Shown here one piece after another: positions 6,889 through 14,331 of a stretch of 42,266 bases of DNA. Numbering within the stretch: the stretch's first letter is position 1; the number at the start of each line of letters is the position of its first letter. The stretch spans positions 1-42,266 of the forward strand of contig JALEMY010000039.1 in NCBI GenBank assembly GCA_022767485.1, written 5' to 3'. The DNA comes from Erysipelotrichaceae bacterium (GTDB lineage: Bacteria; Bacillota_I; Bacilli_A; RFN20; CAG-631). The notes beneath the pieces are model-generated. The model was not told the DNA's origin. It was given only the letters and a program-made list of their open reading frames with translations, and did no database searches. The position numbers and the translations under genes were made by a program.

Positions 6889-7836
6889 ATGCTTAATACA
6901 ATCCCTACCTATGTTATCTCAGGCTTTTTAGAATCTGGGAAAACAACCTTCATTAAAGACACCATTGCTTCTGATGATTTTTTTAAAAAAGGTAAAACCC
7001 TTATTCTTTCTGGGGAAGAAGGAGAAGTAGAATATGAGTCTTCTTTTTTAAAACACTATAATTGTGAAGTTTATTATTTTGATAAACAAGAAGATTTTAA
7101 TGCTCTTGCTTTGCAAAAAATAGTAAATGATGTAAAGCCGCAAAGAATCGTTATTGAATTAAATGGAATGTGGGATTTATCATTAATAGAATTTCCTGCA
7201 AACTTTAAGATATATCAGTTTATCAATTTTATTAACTACGTTTCTTTCCCAATTTATTTTGCAAACATGAGACAAAAATATTTAGATACAATAAAGCAAT
7301 CTGATGTTGTTGTCTTCATTAATGTCAAGGATGAACAACTTGATGAATTAGACAGTTATTCGTCATCATTTAAATTGACTAATTCTGCCGCACAATATAT
7401 GGTCATGGATGAAAATGGTCAATTAAAAGATGCCTTTAAAGTAGTTCTTCCATTTGATATAAATGCTCCTATTATAAAAATTAAAGATGATGATTATGGT
7501 ATTTGGTATATCGATACCTTTGATCATAAAGAAAACTATCAAGACAAAATTGTGGATATGAATGTTATGGTTGTAAAATCAAGTAAACTTCCAAAAGATA
7601 GTTTTGTAGCAGGAAGACTTGCTATGACTTGTTGTAGCAATGACATTCAATTATATGGCCATTTATGTTTAAATAACTTAAAAATTAAACTACCTGATCG
7701 TTGCTTTATTCATTTAGTTGCTAAAGTATCTTTTGAATATTCAAAGCAATACGATGAAGAAGAATGTGTATTAACTGCTTTATCAATTGAAAAGATTGCA
7801 CCATTGAGTAATCCTGTTTTAGATTTAACCAAGTAA
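6889..7836 (+). CDS. COG0523-like GTPase lacking CxCC, fused to a YcgQ/TIGR03943-like domain
   Basis: 315 residues. The N-terminal part is a G3E GTPase with Walker A GFLESGKTT (12-20), but the CxCC metal motif of its neighbour is missing; the matching place reads NCEVYY. The guanine motif is degenerate (INVKDEQ). The C-terminal third (about 215-315) contains FVAGRLAMTCCSNDIQLYG, which closely resembles the MTCC motif of the YcgQ/TIGR03943 proteins that work with YcgR-type permeases. The protein therefore looks like a fusion of a GTPase with a permease-associated domain, suggesting a role in metal transport or metal-site assembly at the membrane. It follows the first COG0523 gene by two bases and must be co-transcribed. 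The C-terminal assignment is from recalled family motifs, not a search. Confidence 0.72.
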   Translation: MLNTIPTYVISGFLESGKTTFIKDTIASDDFFKKGKTLILSGEEGEVEYESSFLKHYNCEVYYFDKQEDFNALALQKIVNDVKPQRIVIELNGMWDLSLIEFPANFKIYQFINFINYVSFPIYFANMRQKYLDTIKQSDVVVFINVKDEQLDELDSYSSSFKLTNSAAQYMVMDENGQLKDAFKVVLPFDINAPIIKIKDDDYGIWYIDTFDHKENYQDKIVDMNVMVVKSSKLPKDSFVAGRLAMTCCSNDIQLYGHLCLNNLKIKLPDRCFIHLVAKVSFEYSKQYDEEECVLTALSIEKIAPLSNPVLDLTK

Positions 7837-7858
7837 ATATTGAGGCACTTTTATTTTT

Positions 7859-7880
7859 CTATCATATTATAAAATGATAG
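7859..7880. promoter_or_regulatory. Inverted repeat between the COG0523 pair and the small membrane peptide
   Basis: CTATCAT (7859-7865) and ATGATAG (7874-7880) are exact reverse complements around eight A/T bases, touching the AGGAGGTG ribosome-binding site of the next gene. No T-run follows, so an operator or a ribosome-site hairpin is more likely than a terminator. Confidence 0.4.
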
Positions 7881-7892
7881 GAGGTGCATCTA

Positions 7893-8066
7893 ATGAATCC
7901 ATATGGTTACCAACCAAATGCAGTTTACCAAAATCCATATTATCAAAACCCTTGTTGTTCAGGAGTAAATCGTGGAGCTAGTTGGGTTGCTATTGCATTA
8001 GTTATCTTTTTACTATTAATCATTTGCTGCTGTTGTTGCGGAAGCTTCAAAGGCAATGTAATGTAA
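7893..8066 (+). CDS. Small Tyr/Pro/Asn-rich membrane peptide ending in a Cys run
   Basis: A 57-residue protein. I place the start at the ATG 7893 rather than the track's GTG, because the GTG is part of a strong AGGAGGTG ribosome-binding site six bases upstream of the ATG. Residues 1-20 are rich in Asn, Pro, Tyr and Gln (NPYGYQPN, YQNPYYQNP), followed by CC, then a single hydrophobic segment (about 31-45) running into five consecutive cysteines and a short GSFKGNVM tail. The layout loosely recalls short Firmicutes YjcZ-like or spore-coat peptides, but I do not recognise it. Lying behind two COG0523 genes, its seven cysteines may bind metal at the membrane; that is inference. A strong terminator follows. 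Confidence 0.65.
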   Translation: MNPYGYQPNAVYQNPYYQNPCCSGVNRGASWVAIALVIFLLLIICCCCCGSFKGNVM

Positions 8067-8076
8067 ATATATTCAA

Positions 8077-8108
8077 GCAACTGAAAGATCGCTCTTTCAG
8101 TTGTTTTA
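8077..8108 (+). terminator. Intrinsic terminator of the COG0523 operon
   Basis: CAACTGAAAGA (8078-8088) pairs perfectly with TCTTTCAGTTG (8093-8103) around a TCGC tetraloop, followed by TTTTAT. Confidence 0.93.
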
Positions 8109-8137
8109 TATAAACAATTCCATTAATTTATTTTTTT

Positions 8138-8146
8138 TGTTATAAT
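8138..8146 (+). promoter_or_regulatory. Extended -10 promoter of the ribonuclease-like lipoprotein gene
   Basis: TGTTATAAT, an extended -10 with a perfect TATAAT hexamer, ends 20 bases upstream of the start codon. An AGGAAAA ribosome-binding site lies between. A weak TTCCAT sits at -35 spacing. Confidence 0.7.
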
Positions 8147-8166
8147 CGTTACTATAGGAAAAAAAT

Positions 8167-9519
8167 ATGAAACACAAAGCACTCTTTATTATTTTAACTT
8201 CATTACTTATAAATAGCTGTTATTTTAATGATAATATTTTCGATTCATCTTCTTTTAATGACGTCTCTTTTAGTAGTGAAACACAAAGCACTACTTCAAG
8301 TGATACATCATCATTAAATGAAGATTTTTCTTCATCAAGCAATCAAGAATCTTCTACTGAAGAACAAGCTCAAATAAACTATGATTTTAATTATGAAGCA
8401 AAAGAAAACGAAGAAATAATAACTATAAATCAAATGCAATTTATAGAAATAGGAAATTATAGCACTGGTAATTATTCTAATTGCATTTCAAATAAAGAAA
8501 TGATAAAAGTAGATGGCATAAACTTTGAATATTACCGAGCAATTCGTGATGAAAATGCTATGACTTTACTTCCTTATACAAACCAAAATCATAAAGATTA
8601 TATACCAGGAAGTTTTTATAATACTAGTGTAATAAACAATATAACTAGAGTGATTTTATCATATTATTGTGAAGAAAATGATACTGATGGCTTAACTTTT
8701 CGTTATGGAAATGATAGAAGTTTAAATAATAGTCTTGTTTTACCAGCAAGCAAAGATAATGTTTCTTTAGAAATAACATTGTCAAATACTTGCTTTATTA
8801 AATTTGACACCATCGCTCAAAAAGTAACATTAAACTGTGTGTATATTTATTATGATTATAAACAAATAAATTACAATTCCTCTTATTTATCTCATAACTC
8901 AGATGAATTTCGTTTAAATCCAATAACTTATCAAAACGAGCTGATCGACAATGTGAGTAAAGTTGATGTTCCTATCGATATTTCTATCGATGAAGAAACA
9001 AACTCTTATGTCGTTAATGAATATAAAACATACACATATTATTCTTATGATTATATTGTTTCACATCCAGAATATATAAACGATGCCATAATGATTACTC
9101 CTCGTGATGTTATCAATTATTATATTGCTTTTAGACGTTTTCCTGTAAACTATTTTGATAGTGCTAGTAGCGCTATTAGAAGTGAAGCATATGATTTATT
9201 TGGTGATAATATTAGACAAGTAAGCGATTATAGTAGAACAAATGGCTATGTCAATAAAGTCCCTTGCAATTTAAATAATATTCTTTATTATGAATTTGAT
9301 ATTGATATAGATAAAACATACATCGTTAATAAACGCCTCACAAGAGGTGTTGGAAGAGTAATTATATTCGATACTGGATTTAACGCACCAGGATATGATA
9401 CCTCTCCTGTTGGTGTCTTTAGTGATGATCATTATTCTACATTTCAAGAATATTTAAATACAGGTAAGTTTTCTAAAAGATTTAATTGTCAAGCAAATGT
9501 AACTCCATATATTTGGTAA
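8167..9519 (+). CDS. Lipoprotein with a C-terminal barnase/RNase Sa-like domain
   Basis: 450 residues. A lipoprotein signal peptide ends in LLINSC with the lipidated cysteine at residue 18. A Ser/Thr/Glu-rich linker follows to about residue 70, then a region I do not recognise (about 75-300). The last 130 residues resemble microbial guanyl-specific ribonucleases: an N-terminal helix VINYYIAFRRFPVNY compares with the barnase helix, YYEFDID carries E376, RGVGRVII carries R397 and DDHYSTF carries H422. These three match the general base, the phosphate-binding arginine and the general acid of barnase and RNase Sa in order, with somewhat longer loops. If active it would cut RNA outside the cell or at the membrane, or act on neighbouring cells. 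No barstar-like inhibitor gene is adjacent. It has its own promoter; no clear terminator is seen before def. Confidence 0.72.
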   Translation: MKHKALFIILTSLLINSCYFNDNIFDSSSFNDVSFSSETQSTTSSDTSSLNEDFSSSSNQESSTEEQAQINYDFNYEAKENEEIITINQMQFIEIGNYSTGNYSNCISNKEMIKVDGINFEYYRAIRDENAMTLLPYTNQNHKDYIPGSFYNTSVINNITRVILSYYCEENDTDGLTFRYGNDRSLNNSLVLPASKDNVSLEITLSNTCFIKFDTIAQKVTLNCVYIYYDYKQINYNSSYLSHNSDEFRLNPITYQNELIDNVSKVDVPIDISIDEETNSYVVNEYKTYTYYSYDYIVSHPEYINDAIMITPRDVINYYIAFRRFPVNYFDSASSAIRSEAYDLFGDNIRQVSDYSRTNGYVNKVPCNLNNILYYEFDIDIDKTYIVNKRLTRGVGRVIIFDTGFNAPGYDTSPVGVFSDDHYSTFQEYLNTGKFSKRFNCQANVTPYIW

Positions 9520-9567
9520 CATTACTAATTAAATCACAAATAAATATGTAAAACATTTTAAAAAAAA

Positions 9568-9576
9568 TGATATAAT
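9568..9576 (+). promoter_or_regulatory. Extended -10 promoter of def
   Basis: TGATATAAT (extended -10) lies 48 bases upstream of the def start. A poor -35 is compensated by the TGn element, as at several other promoters in this window. Confidence 0.65.
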
Positions 9577-9624
9577 ATTAACGATGTAATACAAACAACA
9601 TCTAATAAAAAGGAATAAAAAGAT

Positions 9625-10179
9625 ATGATTTTAAAAAAAGATATAGTTTTAGATAGCGATCCATTACTAAGAAAGAAAAGTGAAGATGTAAGCTTTCCTT
9701 TAAGTAATGAAGATGAAAAACTTTTAAATGATATGATTGAATACCTTGAAAATTCTCAAGATGAAGAAAAAGCAAAACAGTATGATTTGCAGCCAGGGGT
9801 AGGAATTGCTGCCCCACAAGTTGGCGTGTTAAAGAAAATGTTTGCTGTTTTAACTACTGATGAAAAAGGCGTATTGCATAAATATGCTTTAGTTAATCCA
9901 ACACTAGTTTCCAATTCTGTTGGTAAATGTTACTTATCAAGTGGTGAAGGTTGCTTATCGGTTAAAGATAGTCATTTTGGTTATGTTAAAAGGTCATATA
10001 AAATAAAAATTAAGGCCTATGATTATGTTAGCAAACAAAATATTGTTTTATCATTAAAAGGATATGTAGCTATTGTTGTTCAACACGAATATGATCATCT
10101 ATTTGGAATTTTATATTATGATCGAATAGATAAGAAAAATCCAACTGATACATCAGATGGCGCTATAGAAATAGTATAA
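9625..10179 (+). CDS. def: Peptide deformylase
   Basis: 184 residues with all three deformylase motifs: GIGIAAPQVG-type motif 1 (here GVGIAAPQVG), EGCLSV with the metal-binding cysteine, and QHEYDHL with the two metal-binding histidines and catalytic glutamate. It removes the formyl group from the N-terminal methionine of new proteins. The length and the insert before motif 1 (LENSQDEEKAKQYDLQPG) fit the Gram-positive type 2 group. It is transcribed alone from its own promoter, with an AAAGGAA site about nine bases upstream. A modest hairpin (CATGTT...AACATG, 10184-10199) follows, after which the IS200-type insertion begins. Confidence 0.96.
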   Translation: MILKKDIVLDSDPLLRKKSEDVSFPLSNEDEKLLNDMIEYLENSQDEEKAKQYDLQPGVGIAAPQVGVLKKMFAVLTTDEKGVLHKYALVNPTLVSNSVGKCYLSSGEGCLSVKDSHFGYVKRSYKIKIKAYDYVSKQNIVLSLKGYVAIVVQHEYDHLFGILYYDRIDKKNPTDTSDGAIEIV

Positions 10180-10269
10180 AACGCATGTTTTCTAACATGT
10201 CGTAGAAAAAACTAGGTACAATTAAAGTATCAAGCCCGTTAGGGATTATATTTTTATATAAATAATGAT

Positions 10270-10344
10270 CCGCGTCTTCAAGGCGCGGTTTTTCTCATAG
10301 CCTTCAAGGCTTATTACTGGCGGCCCCGATTTCAGGGCCTTTTT
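10270..10344 (+). terminator. Cluster of three GC-rich hairpins, two with T-runs
   Basis: CCGCG...CGCGG (10270-10288) is followed by TTTTTC. AGCCTT-C-AAGGCT lies at 10299-10311. GGCCC...GGGCC (10322-10339) is followed by TTTTTG. The first two share the string CTTCAAGG. On the plus strand they should stop transcription coming from def before it runs antisense into the transposase; they may also be part of the element's end. Confidence 0.6.
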
Positions 10345-10369
10345 GTTTGCCCAATTGCCCGGAACACTC

Positions 10370-10837
10370 TTACTTACCCGTAAACGGGTCTTTGTATTCT
10401 TTTACACTCTTTTTATCTTGCAATTGGTCTTCTAATTCTTGATTTTTTATGTAATTTTGAACTACCTTTTTGTTTAGACCTACGGTCGAAACATAGTAAC
10501 CTTCTGACCAGAAGTGTCTGCTTCCATAATTGTACTTCAAATTCGCATGCTCGTCGAATATCATCAAACTCGACTTACCCTTCAAATATCCCATGAAAGA
10601 TGATACACTCAATTTGGGTGGTATCTTTACGAGCATGTGAATATGATCACTCATTGCGTGGGCTTCTACTATCTCCACACCTTTATATTCACATAATCTT
10701 CTAAGATACTTCCCTATATCTGTTCTTAACTTTGCATATATCGCTTTTCGGCGATATTTTGGTGTAAATACGATATGATACTAACAATTCCACTTCGTAT
10801 GTGATAAACTACTAGTGTCATCATTCTTGATTGGCAT
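10370..10837 (-). pseudogene. tnpA: IS200-type Y1 transposase TnpA interrupted by a single amber codon
   Basis: Read from the ATG at 10835-10837, the frame stays open to 10370 except for one TAG at 10781-10783 (codon 19), where relatives have a sense codon in the sequence WNC-K-YHIVFTPKYRR. The track shows only the piece after it, from an internal start. Total length is 155 codons, normal for the family. The HUH motif is DHIHMLV and the catalytic tyrosine lies in VVQNYIKNQE, both intact. The enzyme would cut and rejoin single-stranded DNA at hairpin ends. A single change has disabled it unless amber is read through. Start choice is supported by AAAGGGG ten bases upstream, inside the leader hairpin. 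Confidence 0.85.
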
Positions 10838-10905
10838 AAAATCATTCCCCTTTCATTTGGTGTAGGCAATTGGACACTGCCATTATATCATGGGAATGAT
10901 TTTAT
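10836..10905 (-). promoter_or_regulatory. Transposase leader hairpin masking the ribosome-binding site, with promoter in the loop
   Basis: ATAAAATCATTCCC (10836-10849) pairs perfectly with GGGAATGATTTTAT (10892-10905). Read on the minus strand, the downstream arm covers the GGGG ribosome-binding site and touches the transposase start codon. An extended -10, TGATATAAT (10882-10890 on this strand), lies between the arms. A transcript from it lacks the upstream arm, whereas read-through from outside would form the hairpin and block translation. Confidence 0.75.
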
Positions 10906-10983
10906 TTTTCTTATCGCTTCCGCTTTTTCAATTCTCGCCCCTATAAGAGGCGGTTTTATCTGTGTCCCTTAGGTCCACATAAT

Positions 10984-11007
10984 AAAAACGCGCCAATAAT
11001 TGACGCG
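10984..11007 (-). terminator. Intrinsic terminator of nrdG-nrdD-trxB
   Basis: On the minus strand CGCGTCAATTATTGGCGCG forms a stem with one mismatch and is followed by TTTTTATT, five bases after the trxB stop. Confidence 0.88.
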
Positions 11008-11011
11008 AATC

Positions 11012-11929
11012 TTATTTATTTAATGAATCGATATAACGAATTGCTTGTAAAGCAGCTATTGCCCCATCTGAACTTGCTGTCACTATTTGTCTAATTGCTT
11101 TATGGCGACAATCTCCAGCAGCATAAATACCATCTACGTTACATCTACAAAAATCATCAGTAATAATAAAGCCATTTTCATCTAAAGTAGTAAAATCTTT
11201 AAATGCTTCATTGTTTGCTTGTTGTCCAATAGCAACAAAAATACTTTCCGTATCAAATATAGATGTTTCATCAGTTATTTGATCTTTTAAAATAATTGAT
11301 GTTAAACTATTTTGACCATTTAAACCAACTACTATTTTATTAAATATAACTTTAATATTATTTGTCTTATTTACTTGATCAATCAAAGCTTTTTCACCAG
11401 TTAAGAAAGATAAATTTTGAATCATTGTTACGGATTTACAATAACTTGAAAGCAATATCGCTTCTTGTAAGGCACTATTACCTCCACCAATTATTGTCAC
11501 ATCCTTATTGGCATAAAATGGTCCATCACAAACTGCACAATATGATATTCCTTTACCAACAAGATTATCTTCATTTTCAAGATTTAATTTACGATGTGAA
11601 GAACCAGTTGCAATAATAACACTTAAGCCATGATATACACGATTATCACATATAACTTCAAATTCACTATCTTTTTTAACAATTTTATCTACTTTGTAAA
11701 AATCAAAATTTACATTCATATCCATCGCTTGACTTACAAATTTATCTGCTAAATCAAGCCCACTAATTGAAGGATATCCAGGATAATTTTCTACACGAGG
11801 TGAATGAGTAATAAGTCCCCCAACAGCCTCGCTTTCAAGAACTAAAACATTTTTTTGTGCTCGTGATGCATATATGGCTGATGTGAGCCCTGCAGGCCCT
11901 GAACCAATAATTATAATATCATATACCAT
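11012..11929 (-). CDS. trxB: Thioredoxin reductase
   Basis: 305 residues with the full low-molecular-weight TrxB pattern: FAD-binding GSGPAGLT at the N terminus, redox-active CAVC at residues 131-134, NADPH-binding GGGNSALQEA, and the C-terminal FAD motif YAAGDCRH. It passes electrons from NADPH to thioredoxin- or glutaredoxin-like proteins. The gene starts two bases after the nrdD stop (TAATTATG) and has no clear ribosome-binding site of its own, so its translation is probably coupled to nrdD. Because NrdD here ends in a glutaredoxin-like domain, that domain is a likely direct partner. A different redoxin elsewhere in the genome could also be served. Confidence 0.95.
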   Translation of the reverse strand: MVYDIIIIGSGPAGLTSAIYASRAQKNVLVLESEAVGGLITHSPRVENYPGYPSISGLDLADKFVSQAMDMNVNFDFYKVDKIVKKDSEFEVICDNRVYHGLSVIIATGSSHRKLNLENEDNLVGKGISYCAVCDGPFYANKDVTIIGGGNSALQEAILLSSYCKSVTMIQNLSFLTGEKALIDQVNKTNNIKVIFNKIVVGLNGQNSLTSIILKDQITDETSIFDTESIFVAIGQQANNEAFKDFTTLDENGFIITDDFCRCNVDGIYAAGDCRHKAIRQIVTASSDGAIAALQAIRYIDSLNK

Positions 11930-11931
11930 AA

Positions 11932-14313
11932 TTATGCTTTAATTGTACTTTCACTTTCTAAGAAGTGACGAATATTAGAAACGTTTTCAATCAATTCAAC
12001 TTCGCCATTTTTAACAACAACTAATGTTGGAGCTTGACGAACATTTAATTGTTTAGCAAGTTCTACATTGTCATTAGCTAATACTTCTTTAAATTCTACA
12101 TTTGCTTGGTTTAAGAAGTTTTTCGCCATTTTACAATTTGGACATGTTGTTGTAGCAAATAAATATGTGCCATCATCTAATATGCATGTAGATACATTAA
12201 CTTCTTCTTCATTAACATTACGAGGAGTAAATTTAGCTAAAGAGCTAGGAATATCATATTCTTTACGATCTTTATATTCTTGTGTTTTTCCATCATTCCA
12301 GTTTTGAATTGGTCTATAATATCCAGTAATTCTACTATAAACTTCTGTCTTTTTACCACAAATTGGACATGAGAAATGTTCTCCTGTAATATAGCCGTGT
12401 TCTTGACATACTGAATATGTTGGAGACATAGTGTAATATGGAAGTTTATAATTTTCAGCAATTTTACGAACTAAGTTAGCTGCTGCTTTCCAATCTGGAA
12501 GTTTTTCACCTAAGAAAGCATGGAAAACTGTTCCTGAAGTATATAATGTTTGCATCTTATCTTGAATATCTAAAGCGGCAAAGATATCATCGCTAAAGCC
12601 AACTGGAAGGTGTGAACTATTTGTATAATATGGAGTTTCTCCTTCTTTTGCTGCTGTGATAATATCTGGATAACGTTTCTTATCGTGTTTTGCTAAACGA
12701 TATGTTGTTGATTCTGCAGGTGTAGCTTCAAGATTATATAAATCACCATATTGTTCTTGATAATCAGATAGACGATTACGCATATGATTTAAAACTTTAA
12801 CTACAAAATCTTGTGTTTCTTTATTTGTTAAATCTTTTCTTAGCCATTTAGCATTTAAACCAACTTCATTCATACCAATTAAGCCAATTGTTGAGAAGTG
12901 GTTGTTAAATGTTCCAAGATATCTTTTTGTATATGGATATAAACCAGCTTCTAGTAATTGAGTAATAACTTCTCTTTTAACTTTCAATGAACGAGCAGAA
13001 ATATCCATAATCTTATCTAAACGTTTAAAGAAATCTTCTTCATCGTTTGCAAGATAAGCAATACGAGGCATATTGATAGTAACAACACCAACAGAACCTG
13101 TTGATTCACCACTACCAAAGAAACCACCAGATTTCTTTCTAAGTTCACGAAGGTCAAGTCTTAAACGACAACACATACTACGAACATCACTAGGTTCCAT
13201 ATCACTATTGATATAATTTGAAAAATAAGGAGTTCCATATTTTGCTGTCATTTCAAATAATAAACGATTGTTTTCTGTATCAGACCAGTCAAAGTTTTTA
13301 GTAATTGAATAAGTAGGAATTGGATATTGGAAACCTCTACCATTAGCATCGCCTTCAATCATAGTTTCAATGAAAGCTTTATTTACCATATCCATTTCTT
13401 TTTGACAATCTTTATATTTAAAGTCGCACTCTTTACCACCAACGATAGCGTTTAATTCAGCAAGGTCATTTGGTACAACCCAGTCTAATGTAATATTAGT
13501 AAATGGTGCTTGTGTTCCCCAACGAGATGGTGTATTAACACCATAAATGAAAGATTGAACACATTGTTTAACTTGTTTGTATGTTAAGTTATCAACCTTA
13601 ACAAATGGAGCTAAATAAGTATCAAATGATGAGAATGCTTGTGCACCAGCCCACTCATTTTGCATAATACCTAAAAAGTTAACCATTTGATTACATAAAG
13701 TTGATAAATGTTTAGCAGGAGATGAAGTAATTTTTCCAGGGACTCCTCCTAAGCCTTCTTTAATTAATTGCTTTAATGACCAACCAGCACAATAACCTGT
13801 AAGCATTGATAAATCGTGAAGATGAATATCGCCATTTCTATGAGCATTAGCAATTTCATCATCATATACTTCAGATAACCAATAATTTGCTGTAATTGCT
13901 CCAGAGTTTGATAAAATCAAGCCACCTACTGAGTACGTAACAGTTGAATTTTCTTTAACTCTCCAGTCGTTAATTTTTAAATAATTATCAACTAATGATT
14001 TATAATCAAGTAAGGTATTTTTAGCTTTTCTTACATTTTCATGTTGACGACGATATAAAATATAAGCTTTAGCAACATCATCATATCCCGCTTGGATCAA
14101 AACAGTTTCTACGCTATCTTGAATGTCTTCAACAGAAACTCTAGCATCTTTAATTTTGCCTTGAAAATGTGCAGTAACTTTCAAAGCTAAGAAATCTATT
14201 GTTTCGTCTGTATATTCTTTTTTCACTGCATCAAAAGCTTTTCTGATTGCATTTATAATCTTATCTAAATTAAATTCTTTAATTGTCCCATCTCTTTTAA
14301 CTACGCTATACAT
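11932..14313 (-). CDS. nrdD: Anaerobic (class III) ribonucleoside-triphosphate reductase with fused glutaredoxin-like domain
   Basis: 793 residues. An ATP-cone (about 1-90, VVKRDGTIKEFNLDKI) is followed by the large glycyl-radical catalytic domain. Near residue 650 a Cys-rich zinc site (CPICG) precedes the radical motif SRITGYY at about residue 664. The enzyme makes deoxynucleotides without oxygen. Beyond a linker, residues about 705-793 form a thioredoxin-fold domain with the redox pair CPNC (about 725) and the cis-Pro segment RQAPTLVV, like NrdH or glutaredoxin. Such a domain is not part of the classic formate-dependent enzyme. With trxB immediately downstream and nrdG 18 bases upstream, the operon looks set up for NADPH-driven reduction. 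AAAGGAAAAGGGG precedes the start. Confidence 0.93.
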   Translation of the reverse strand: MYSVVKRDGTIKEFNLDKIINAIRKAFDAVKKEYTDETIDFLALKVTAHFQGKIKDARVSVEDIQDSVETVLIQAGYDDVAKAYILYRRQHENVRKAKNTLLDYKSLVDNYLKINDWRVKENSTVTYSVGGLILSNSGAITANYWLSEVYDDEIANAHRNGDIHLHDLSMLTGYCAGWSLKQLIKEGLGGVPGKITSSPAKHLSTLCNQMVNFLGIMQNEWAGAQAFSSFDTYLAPFVKVDNLTYKQVKQCVQSFIYGVNTPSRWGTQAPFTNITLDWVVPNDLAELNAIVGGKECDFKYKDCQKEMDMVNKAFIETMIEGDANGRGFQYPIPTYSITKNFDWSDTENNRLLFEMTAKYGTPYFSNYINSDMEPSDVRSMCCRLRLDLRELRKKSGGFFGSGESTGSVGVVTINMPRIAYLANDEEDFFKRLDKIMDISARSLKVKREVITQLLEAGLYPYTKRYLGTFNNHFSTIGLIGMNEVGLNAKWLRKDLTNKETQDFVVKVLNHMRNRLSDYQEQYGDLYNLEATPAESTTYRLAKHDKKRYPDIITAAKEGETPYYTNSSHLPVGFSDDIFAALDIQDKMQTLYTSGTVFHAFLGEKLPDWKAAANLVRKIAENYKLPYYTMSPTYSVCQEHGYITGEHFSCPICGKKTEVYSRITGYYRPIQNWNDGKTQEYKDRKEYDIPSSLAKFTPRNVNEEEVNVSTCILDDGTYLFATTTCPNCKMAKNFLNQANVEFKEVLANDNVELAKQLNVRQAPTLVVVKNGEVELIENVSNIRHFLESESTIKA

Positions 14314-14331
14314 TTTCCCCTTTTCCTTTCT

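Larger units (their letters stand above)
10200..10980 (-). mobile_element. IS200-type (IS200/IS605 family) insertion, degraded; ends approximate
   Basis: The interval between def and the trxB terminator contains one interrupted Y1 transposase gene on the minus strand, flanked by GC-rich hairpins unlike the rest of the window. On the left are hairpins at 10270-10288, 10299-10311 and 10322-10339. On the right are the 5' leader hairpin (10836-10905) and a CGCC...GGCG palindrome near 10945-10962. These fit the subterminal palindromes expected of IS200 elements, which lack terminal inverted repeats. No TnpB or guide-RNA gene is present. Exact ends cannot be fixed without an empty site for comparison. 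Confidence 0.75.

Noticed and set aside
10370-10678. The 102-aa ORF as a complete short transposase gene
   Set aside because: The same frame continues upstream past a single TAG to a proper start with ribosome-binding site, so it is the rear part of an interrupted gene.
10180-11011. TnpB or guide RNA associated with the IS200-type element
   Set aside because: No second reading frame with RuvC-like motifs occurs, and the remaining sequence is too short; the hairpins are explained as element ends and terminators.
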